Source of the DNA: an uncultured Prevotellaceae bacterium
GTDB taxonomy: Bacteria > Bacteroidota > Bacteroidia > Bacteroidales > Bacteroidaceae
NCBI GenBank assembly: GCA_946539475.1
Contig: CAMNHM010000117.1
Location: 1 to 8,389 of the forward strand
DNA length: 8,389 bases
Direction of reading: 5' to 3'
Every line of letters begins with the position of its first letter. The first letter of the stretch is position 1. Position numbers and translations under genes: made by a program. Below, one piece after another: positions 1 to 4,911 of this stretch. The notes below the pieces were generated by a model. The model ran no database searches. It was not told the DNA's origin and worked only from the letters and a program-made list of their open reading frames with translations.

Positions 1-276
1 AAAGTTTTTCCAGAGAAAGCCAGTGTCGAGTGGTTGCTCTTTGTTGATGCAAACCGCGACAAAAAGAATATTGTCCCCATACACGATTATGATATTGTGA
101 TTGGTCCTATTGCCGATGACGGGGTGGTTCTTCAGCTTACCAACTATCACGAAGGTATCTATTCGCCAGAACAAGCTGCCCAATTGCTGCAAGATAAATA
201 TCTTGACCAGCAATACTACTTCGGGACAGAACGTTCACTGCTTTATCTCAATAAGTCAAACTCCCAAACAGTATGA
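1..276 (+). CDS. DUF3990-family protein, C-terminal part (5' end outside window)
   Basis: The frame is open from base 1, so this is the last 91 residues of a longer protein; the internal TTG at 34 is not needed as a start. The segments YDIVIGPIADDGV and QQYYFGTERSL match what I recall as the C-terminal hallmarks of DUF3990 proteins. That family is of unknown function and is often placed near ADP-ribosyltransferase-like folds; I cannot verify this from a C-terminal fragment. The stop overlaps the next start by 4 bp (ATGA at 273-276), so the two genes are probably translationally coupled. DUF3990 genes commonly sit beside small DUF3791 genes, as here, in a toxin-antitoxin-like layout. Base composition is clearly more AT-rich than the xylan genes to the right, which suggests the cassette was acquired separately. 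The family call is by recollection of motifs; biological function is unknown. Confidence 0.7.
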   Translation, partial: KVFPEKASVEWLLFVDANRDKKNIVPIHDYDIVIGPIADDGVVLQLTNYHEGIYSPEQAAQLLQDKYLDQQYYFGTERSLLYLNKSNSQTV

Positions 277-500
277 ACAATCCCTCTCATCAGCAAATAG
301 CCACCTATCTTACAAACTATGCTCTGAGCGAGCTGGTGAAATATGTGATGGAAGATACTGGTTGTACGATTGAACAAGCTATGGAACGCGTGTATAACTC
401 TCCGTTAATGCAAGCACTGCAGGATGAAGAAGGCGAACTTTATGTACAAAGCCCGGCGTATCTCTATGAGCTAATGCAGTCATACAGGATTCAGTCGTGA
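273..500 (+). CDS. Small DUF3791-like protein, partner of the DUF3990 gene
   Basis: This 75-residue protein starts in the ATGA overlap with the preceding gene, which fixes the start at 273. It has no signal peptide or membrane segment and looks like a small helical, acidic, cytoplasmic protein. Residues 13-38 (TNYALSELVKYVMEDTGC and on) and the region from about residue 44, with spaced aromatic residues near the end, resemble small DUF3791 proteins. Those are usually 65-80 residues long and are encoded beside DUF3990. The role is unknown; by position it would be the antitoxin-like or accessory partner. The last 21 bases overlap, on the opposite strand, the end of the small ORF at 480-560. No clear intrinsic terminator follows it. 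The reading frame and coupling are firm; the family assignment is moderate. Confidence 0.6.
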   Translation: MNNPSHQQIATYLTNYALSELVKYVMEDTGCTIEQAMERVYNSPLMQALQDEEGELYVQSPAYLYELMQSYRIQS

Positions 501-560
501 TGTATTCTCCTGATATTCCGTCCTGATGAGCTCGTATTCCTCTATCTCTTTCTCAAACAT
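480..560 (-). CDS. Possible 26-residue ORF or remnant of a disrupted gene
   Basis: On the minus strand an ATG at 560-558 opens a 26-codon frame ending in TGA at 482-480. The product is highly acidic (it begins MFEKEIEEYELIRTEY). The reason to list it is its position: a good Bacteroidota-type promoter ends only five bases before the ATG, so any transcript would be leaderless or nearly so. It runs convergently into the 3' end of the DUF3791-like gene. Two readings are possible. It may be a genuine small protein, or it may be the surviving 5' end of an older gene cut off when the AT-richer DUF3990/DUF3791 cassette arrived. I do not recognise the peptide, and 26 codons could be open by chance. 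Confidence 0.3.
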   Translation of the reverse strand: MFEKEIEEYELIRTEYQENTSRLNPV

Positions 561-565
561 CGTGG

Positions 566-597
566 CAAAGATAAGCATTATTTGGCAATGCGCCAAA
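566..597 (-). promoter_or_regulatory. Bacteroidota-type promoter reading leftward
   Basis: Read on the minus strand, TTTG (597-594) is followed after exactly 20 bases by TATCTTTG (573-566). This matches the TTTG / TAnnTTTG form of the major Bacteroidota sigma factor with near-standard spacing. The predicted transcription start falls about at the ATG at 560. The promoter lies downstream of the sigma-factor gene's stop, so it cannot serve that gene. It drives the 26-codon ORF, an antisense RNA to the DUF3990/DUF3791 pair, or a gene now lost. Confidence 0.6.
581..597. promoter_or_regulatory. Perfect 17-bp dyad overlapping the -33 box
   Basis: TTTGGC-AATGC-GCCAAA is a perfect inverted repeat with 6-bp arms and a 5-base centre. 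Its right arm contains the -33 TTTG element of the leftward promoter, so it is placed where a repressor or activator would act. It could also be read as a short hairpin after the sigma-factor gene, but no T-run follows on the minus strand, so it is a weak terminator candidate. Confidence 0.4.
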
Positions 598-620
598 CAT
601 TCAGGGAAATTTTTAAGATG

Positions 621-1118
621 TCATGCGTAGTTCAGCAGAGCCTGACGGACGGCTTTGCGGGCGGCACCGAGACGGTGCTCCACGCTCTTGTAGCCCTCAC
701 CGAGGCGCTGGGAGATCTCGCTGACCTTCATGCCGCCGTAGATGTGGAGGCGGTAGACCCGGCGGCTGCTTTCGGGCAGACGGGCAAGGCTGCGCTCCAG
801 GCGCTCGGTAATCTCGCGGATGCTGAGTACCGACTCGGCAGAATCGGCGGTTTCATCGGTGTTTTTCAGATAGTGTTCGTAGGTTTCGATGGTGTGTCGG
901 CGACGGTAGTAGTCGGCGATCAGGTGTCGGGCCGTGGTGTAGGCCAGTGCGGGCAGGGTGACGTCGGTGATCATCTTGCCCGACGTAAGAAGGCGGAGGA
1001 AGACATCCTGTACGATGTCCTCCGCCTCTACGCCTCCGCGAAGACGGCTGCTGACGTAGGCCAGCAGCTCGTCGCGGTGGCTGCTATAATAGTTGATTAA
1101 TAAGTTGGTCTCACTCAT
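621..1118 (-). CDS. ECF-type RNA polymerase sigma factor
   Basis: This 165-residue protein has the two-domain layout of extracytoplasmic-function sigma factors. Region 2 spans about residues 9-75, with AEDIVQDVFLRLL (32-44) and ARHLIADYYRRR (63-74), the -10-recognition helix area. Region 4 spans about 106-162, beginning LARLPESSRRVYRLH and continuing through a helix-turn-helix (VSEISQRLGEGYKSVEHRL). Length is normal for the family. The ATG (1118-1116) lies inside the end of the GH43 gene: the two overlap by 8 bp, which implies translational coupling and places the sigma factor last in the symporter-xylanase-xylosidase operon. No FecR-type or other anti-sigma factor is visible. Bacteroidota ECF factors usually pair with an anti-sigma factor and SusCD genes, so a lone one coupled to a catabolic enzyme is uncommon. 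Its target promoters cannot be read from the window. Confidence 0.9.
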   Translation of the reverse strand: MSETNLLINYYSSHRDELLAYVSSRLRGGVEAEDIVQDVFLRLLTSGKMITDVTLPALAYTTARHLIADYYRRRHTIETYEHYLKNTDETADSAESVLSIREITERLERSLARLPESSRRVYRLHIYGGMKVSEISQRLGEGYKSVEHRLGAARKAVRQALLNYA

Positions 1119-2115
1119 TCACTACCTTTTGGATCGTGCCGTCCTCATTGTAGAACAGGCGCTGCACCTTCAGCGAGCGCAGGTGGGTAATGCCGTTGGA
1201 GGGTACGCAGTCGTGGTAGAAGAGGAACCACTCGCCCTTGTACTGCAGGATGCTGTGGTGGGTGGTCCAGCCCACGACGGGGTCGAGGATGACGCCCTGA
1301 TAGGTGAACGGTCCGTAGGGATTGTCGCCGATGGCATAGCAGAGCAGGTGGCTGTCGCCAGTGGAGTAGCTGAAGTAGTACTTGCCATTGTACTTGTGCA
1401 TCCACGATGCCTCGAAGAAGCGGTGGGGATCGCCGGCCTTCAGCGGCTGTCCGTCCTTGTCGACGACGAGCACGCTGCGGGGTGCTTCGGCAAACTGCAT
1501 CACGTCGTCGCTCAGACGGGCCACGAAGCTGGGCAGGGCAGGCACGTCGGCAGGGGCATAGAGCTGGGTCTTGCGGTCACCGGCAGGGCCGAGGTCGACA
1601 CCGCCTTCCTTGACCAGCTGCTGCGGAGCCTGGTACCACTGGAGCTGTCCGCCCCAGAGTCCACCGAAGTAGACATAGATCTGGCCGTCGTCATCCTTGA
1701 ACACGCTGGGGTCGATGCTCATCGATCCGCGGATGGGGTGCTCCTGAGGGATGAAGGGGCCTTCGGGCTTGTCGGCGACAGCCACGCCGAGGTGGAACAC
1801 GCCGTTGTAGTCCTTGGCAGAGAAGATGAGGTAGTACTTGCCGTCCTTCTCGACGACGTCGTTGTCCCACATCTGTTTCTCAGCCCATGCCACCTGACTG
1901 ACGTCGAGGATCATGCCGTGGTCGGTCACCTCGCCGTTCTCCACATCGTCGAGGGAGAGCACGTGGTAGTCTTTCATCTGGAAGTGTCCGCCATCATCGT
2001 CGAAGGCAGCACCAGCCTCCCAGTCGTGTGAGGGATAGACATAGATACGTCCGTTAAACACATTGGCAGAGGGGTCTGCCATATAGTCACTCGGGAAAAG
2101 ATAACGCGGTTTCAT
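1111..2115 (-). CDS. xynB: GH43 beta-xylosidase / alpha-L-arabinofuranosidase, cytoplasmic
   Basis: This 334-residue protein is a single five-bladed propeller glycoside hydrolase of family 43, probably the GH43_1 type. The three expected catalytic acids are visible: D14 in YMADPSANVF (general base), D135 in SMSIDPSVFKD (pKa modulator) and E235 in HRFFEASWMHK (general acid). GWTTHHSIL (282-290) carries the conserved active-site histidine. There is no signal peptide, so it should act in the cytoplasm on imported xylo- or arabinoxylo-oligosaccharides. The gene order symporter-GH10-GH43 resembles xynD-xynA-xynB of Prevotella bryantii, which is the reason for the symbol. The start at 2115 is secure because the spacer upstream is a repeat array containing stops. 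The gene overlaps the sigma-factor start by 8 bp. Sequence alone does not separate xylosidase from arabinofuranosidase activity. Confidence 0.9.
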   Translation of the reverse strand: MKPRYLFPSDYMADPSANVFNGRIYVYPSHDWEAGAAFDDDGGHFQMKDYHVLSLDDVENGEVTDHGMILDVSQVAWAEKQMWDNDVVEKDGKYYLIFSAKDYNGVFHLGVAVADKPEGPFIPQEHPIRGSMSIDPSVFKDDDGQIYVYFGGLWGGQLQWYQAPQQLVKEGGVDLGPAGDRKTQLYAPADVPALPSFVARLSDDVMQFAEAPRSVLVVDKDGQPLKAGDPHRFFEASWMHKYNGKYYFSYSTGDSHLLCYAIGDNPYGPFTYQGVILDPVVGWTTHHSILQYKGEWFLFYHDCVPSNGITHLRSLKVQRLFYNEDGTIQKVVNE

Positions 2116-2155
2116 ACTGTAAACTATAAACTGTAAACTATAAACTGTAAACTAT
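2116..2155. repeat. Tandem 7-bp array (RTAAACT) between the GH10 and GH43 genes
   Basis: On the plus strand the units GTAAACT and ATAAACT alternate, giving five heptamers, also readable as a 14-bp unit present about 2.8 times. The array fills the whole 36-bp gap and includes the TAG stop of the GH10 gene (2154-2152). It therefore sits exactly where ribosomes must leave the GH10 gene and initiate on the GH43 gene, and it abuts the GH43 ATG. Copy-number change would alter this spacing without touching either protein. Confidence 0.9.
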
Positions 2156-3264
2156 CTGTAGAGATTGATGATGTCCTGTAGGACAGGCTTCTCGCCGTAG
2201 CAGCGGTCGAAGAGCACGCCATAGTTGGTGCGGCCATGCACGGGGAAGTCGTTGAGCCACGAGTTGGCATCGCTGATGCCCCAGAGGGTGACGCGGCTGA
2301 TCTGTGAACGGTGCTTATGGTAGATCTTGAAGAACTGCATCCATCGGTCGTTCACCTTCTTGGCCATGTCGGCAGGCAGTCCGGCAGTATAGGGATTATA
2401 CTTCTGCTTCAGCTCGAAATTCTGGTTGATGTCAGCCCCGCTGAAGCCCTCGGGATTGGGCAGCACGTTGAGGTCGAGTTCGGTAATCATCACCTTGACG
2501 CCACAGGCGGCGAAGGCATCGATGCTCTTCTCATACTCCGTCAGGTCGGGGTAGTCCATGCCATTGTGGCTCTGCATGCCCACGCCGTCGATGCGCAGGC
2601 CCTTGGCCTTGAGGTTCTTCACCAGACGGCAGACGGCCTCGCGCTTGCCAGGCTTCGACATCGAGTAGTCATTATAGTACAATTCCATATTGGGGTCGGC
2701 CTCATGGGCAGCACGGAAGGCAATCTCGATGAACTCCTCGCCGAGGATCTTGTAAAGGGGCGACTGGCGCCAGGAGCCGTCGTCCTCGATGGCCTCGTTG
2801 ACCACGTCCCAGCCGTGAATCTGGCCTTTGTAGTGTCCTACGACGGTGGCGATATGCTTCTCGAGACGGCTTTTCAGCACCTCCTTGGATACAGGCCGTC
2901 CCCAGCTGTCGGTGAACATCCAGTCGGGTGCCTGCGAATGCCAGCAGAGGTTATGGCCGATGATGGTCAGACCGTTCTGCTTGCAGTAATTGACAAACTT
3001 ATCGGCCACGCGGAAGTCGAAGATTCCCTCAGCGGGCTGGAGCACCTCCATCTTCATACAGTTCTCGGCAGTGGCACAGTTGAAGTGCTTCCTGACGACG
3101 GCAGTGGCTGCTGCGTCCTGTCCGTCGGACTGCCACTGATTGAGCGATGTGCCGATCAGGAAATGTTTTCCCACTGCATCCTTCAGTCCACCCTGGGCAA
3201 GGGCGGGGGATGCGCCCAAGAGTGCAAATAGTATGCACAATACGTTGCTTGCTTTTTTTCTCAT
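2152..3264 (-). CDS. xynA: GH10 endo-1,4-beta-xylanase, secreted
   Basis: The product is 370 residues, a single GH10 (beta/alpha)8 barrel with no carbohydrate-binding module. It begins with a signal peptide (about residues 1-23, cleavage after ALA before QGG), so it works outside the cytoplasm; no lipobox is seen. The acid/base glutamate is E157 in GWDVVNEAI and the nucleophile is E262 in MITELDLNVLP. H109 in LCWHSQ and the tryptophans of TLWGISDANSWL (326-337) are the usual substrate-cleft residues. In the FN-x-ATAEN segment (61-70), C63 and C69 replace residues that are more often non-cysteine. It would cut the xylan backbone to oligosaccharides for the adjacent symporter and the GH43 enzyme. 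The gene lies 26 bp after the symporter stop and 36 bp before the GH43 start. The symbol follows the Prevotella bryantii cluster. Confidence 0.95.
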   Translation of the reverse strand: MRKKASNVLCILFALLGASPALAQGGLKDAVGKHFLIGTSLNQWQSDGQDAAATAVVRKHFNCATAENCMKMEVLQPAEGIFDFRVADKFVNYCKQNGLTIIGHNLCWHSQAPDWMFTDSWGRPVSKEVLKSRLEKHIATVVGHYKGQIHGWDVVNEAIEDDGSWRQSPLYKILGEEFIEIAFRAAHEADPNMELYYNDYSMSKPGKREAVCRLVKNLKAKGLRIDGVGMQSHNGMDYPDLTEYEKSIDAFAACGVKVMITELDLNVLPNPEGFSGADINQNFELKQKYNPYTAGLPADMAKKVNDRWMQFFKIYHKHRSQISRVTLWGISDANSWLNDFPVHGRTNYGVLFDRCYGEKPVLQDIINLYR

Positions 3265-3290
3265 TCTTACAGACTTGTTAGTTTTAGTTA

Positions 3291-4745
3291 TTATAAAGTT
3301 ATCTCGTCGCTGTCAGCAGCACGGCGGCGTGCAGTCAGTTCAGCTTGCATTTTCTCATTGAATTCCTTGGTGATGGGGTAGAAATAGAGTGCTATCACGC
3401 CTACGCCGAAGAGCACGGCGGGGATGATGCTCGATGCCAGGCGGATACCCTCCATGGCGCTCTCGTTCTGGACGGCCACGTTGCCCGACTGATAGCCGAA
3501 GGCCGAGATGATGATGCCTGCCAGGGCGCCGCCCAGGCCGAGGCCCACCTTGAGGGCCATCACGATGCCCGAGAAGCAGAAGCCGGTGGCACGGCGATAG
3601 TTCTCATACTCGATATGGTCGGCCACGTCGCCAATCATCGCCCAGAGCAGTGGGACGGTGGGGGCATAGGCCAGCGACTTCATGAAGTTCAGCGCAAAGA
3701 GCAGGCTGACATCAGTAGGCGAGGGGATATAGAAGAGGGCTGTGAAGAAGGTGGTGAGCGACAGGCACACCATGAACACTTTCTTCTTGCCGTACTTGTT
3801 GGCTAAATAACGGGACAATAGTATCACGCCGAGGAACTGGACGATGGCTCCCATCATATTGAATACGGAGAAGCCGACGGAATAGGCCTCGCTGACATTG
3901 TCGCATAAGCCGAAGAAATGGAGGAAGTCGTAGAGCGACTTCTGGTCGACGTTGTACTGGAAGTAGAAACTCATGGCCGACCCCCATACCGCCAGGGTGA
4001 TGAAGAGCGAGAAGGTGAGTAGGAACATGGCCGTCCAGGGCAGGTTGGAGATGGTGTTCTTCACATCCTCCATGATGCTCGTCTCCTGCTTGGGAGGTGG
4101 CTGGATGCGCTCACGACTGATGCTGAACGTGATGAGGAAGAACACGAGGGCAATCACGGCAAAGACAGAGACGGTGCATAGCCAGCCGTGCTGGAGGTCG
4201 CCTTGTCCGAAGTGGTCTACCAACGGCAGGGTGAGTCCCTGAACGACGAATTGGGCGATGGTGACGGCAATGAAGCGTATCGTGGTGATGTTGGTGCGCT
4301 CCTTGATGTCGCTCGTGATGACGCCTCCTAAAGATGTGTAAGGTATATTATTAAAAGAGTACGCGACGAGCAGCAGCACGTAGGACACCGTGGCATAGGT
4401 GGCTACCTGAGCCTTCTCCTGTATGCCGGGATTGTAGAAAGCGAGTACGTAGAATACGGCAAAGGGTACTGCCGTCCAGAGGACCCAGGGCCGGAACTTG
4501 CCCCATCGCGTGTTGGTATGGTCAGCCAGGATGCCTACGGTGGGGTCGATGATCGCAGCCACCACGCAGGCGATGAGCAATACGCTGCCAGCCACAGCAC
4601 CGTCGAGTCCGAACACGTCGGTGTAGAACTTCAGCTGGAAGATCATCATCATCTGGAACGCCAGGTTGGCACCGGCATCTCCCAGTGAGTAGCCAATCTT
4701 CTCGCGCAATGATATCTGCTGTGACTTTTTGTTATTGATAATCAT
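3291..4745 (-). CDS. xynD: GPH-family (MFS) xylo-oligosaccharide:cation symporter, usual helix order
   Basis: This 484-residue inner-membrane protein has about 12 hydrophobic segments. GPH signatures are present: D67-P68 followed by the helix 2-3 loop ADHTNTRWGKFRPW (74-87), and NNIPYTSLGG after helix 4. The cytoplasmic SRERIQPPPKQ loop comes after helix 6, the KYGKKKVF loop between helices 8 and 9, and the GDVADHIEYENYRRATG loop between helices 10 and 11. The order is the family norm. It should import xylo-oligosaccharides with Na+ or H+; the exact substrate is inferred from neighbours. It is the first gene of the leftward operon. A TACCTTTG -7 box ends four bases before the ATG, so the message may be leaderless; the alternative is a TTG start at codon 13 (ISLREKIGY region). 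The extra loop DFLHFFGLCDNVSEAY between helices 7 and 8 looks like a small insertion. Confidence 0.92.
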   Translation of the reverse strand: MIINNKKSQQISLREKIGYSLGDAGANLAFQMMMIFQLKFYTDVFGLDGAVAGSVLLIACVVAAIIDPTVGILADHTNTRWGKFRPWVLWTAVPFAVFYVLAFYNPGIQEKAQVATYATVSYVLLLVAYSFNNIPYTSLGGVITSDIKERTNITTIRFIAVTIAQFVVQGLTLPLVDHFGQGDLQHGWLCTVSVFAVIALVFFLITFSISRERIQPPPKQETSIMEDVKNTISNLPWTAMFLLTFSLFITLAVWGSAMSFYFQYNVDQKSLYDFLHFFGLCDNVSEAYSVGFSVFNMMGAIVQFLGVILLSRYLANKYGKKKVFMVCLSLTTFFTALFYIPSPTDVSLLFALNFMKSLAYAPTVPLLWAMIGDVADHIEYENYRRATGFCFSGIVMALKVGLGLGGALAGIIISAFGYQSGNVAVQNESAMEGIRLASSIIPAVLFGVGVIALYFYPITKEFNEKMQAELTARRRAADSDEITL

Positions 4746-4749
4746 GCTG

Positions 4750-4771
4750 CAAAGGTACAGAGATTTCTGTA
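4750..4771 (-). promoter_or_regulatory. -7 box and adjoining dyad of the leftward xylan operon
   Basis: On the minus strand TACCTTTG (4757-4750) fits the Bacteroidota -7 consensus TAnnTTTG; no clear TTTG is found at the -33 distance, so it may depend on an activator. Directly upstream and touching the box is a perfect dyad, TACAGA-GATT-TCTGTA (4756-4771), positioned as a possible operator. The ATG at 4745 follows the box by four bases, which predicts a leaderless or near-leaderless transcript. Confidence 0.5.
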
Positions 4772-4817
4772 AATTAACGTTTTAAAATGTCACAGATGCT
4801 TTTTCTTGTGTTTCATT

Positions 4818-4850
4818 TTGGAATTATTTATTTGTTTTTTGCCATTCCAA
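4818..4850. promoter_or_regulatory. Wide perfect dyad in the divergent promoter region
   Basis: TTGGAAT (4818-4824) and ATTCCAA (4844-4850) form a perfect 7-bp inverted repeat separated by 19 bases, about 26 bp centre to centre. It lies between the two -7 boxes and spans the proposed -33 element of the rightward promoter, so a dimeric regulator bound here could control both xylan operons. The binding protein is not identifiable. Confidence 0.35.
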
Positions 4851-4871
4851 CGCTTTTTTTTGTTATATTTG
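4838..4871 (+). promoter_or_regulatory. Candidate promoter of the esterase-transporter operon
   Basis: TATATTTG (4864-4871) fits TAnnTTTG. The nearest TTTG upstream (4838-4841) is 22 bases away, slightly wider than usual. A start near 4876 would give a leader of about 35 bases before the ATG at 4912. The surrounding T-rich tracts are typical of Bacteroidota promoters. Confidence 0.5.
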
Positions 4872-4888
4872 CATCCAAAAATATGCAA
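4869..4888. promoter_or_regulatory. Dyad at the predicted transcription start
   Basis: TTGCAT (4869-4874) and ATGCAA (4883-4888) form a perfect 6-bp inverted repeat with an 8-base spacer. It begins inside the -7 box and covers the predicted start site. It could be an operator or a small 5' hairpin; short AT-rich dyads also arise by chance. Confidence 0.3.
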
Positions 4889-4911
4889 CAAGTCTGTTAT
4901 CAGAACAATTT

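Noticed and set aside
581..597. Intrinsic terminator for the sigma-factor operon
   Set aside because: The stem is only 6 bp and no T-run follows on the minus strand; its overlap with a promoter -33 box makes an operator more likely.
1093..2031. 312-codon open frame antisense to the GH43 gene
   Set aside because: Low-complexity Val/Ala/His/Glu translation with no motif; the opposite strand carries all GH43 catalytic residues.
2311..3231. 306-codon open frame antisense to the GH10 gene
   Set aside because: It mirrors a real gene with conserved WDVVNE and TELD motifs and has no features of its own.
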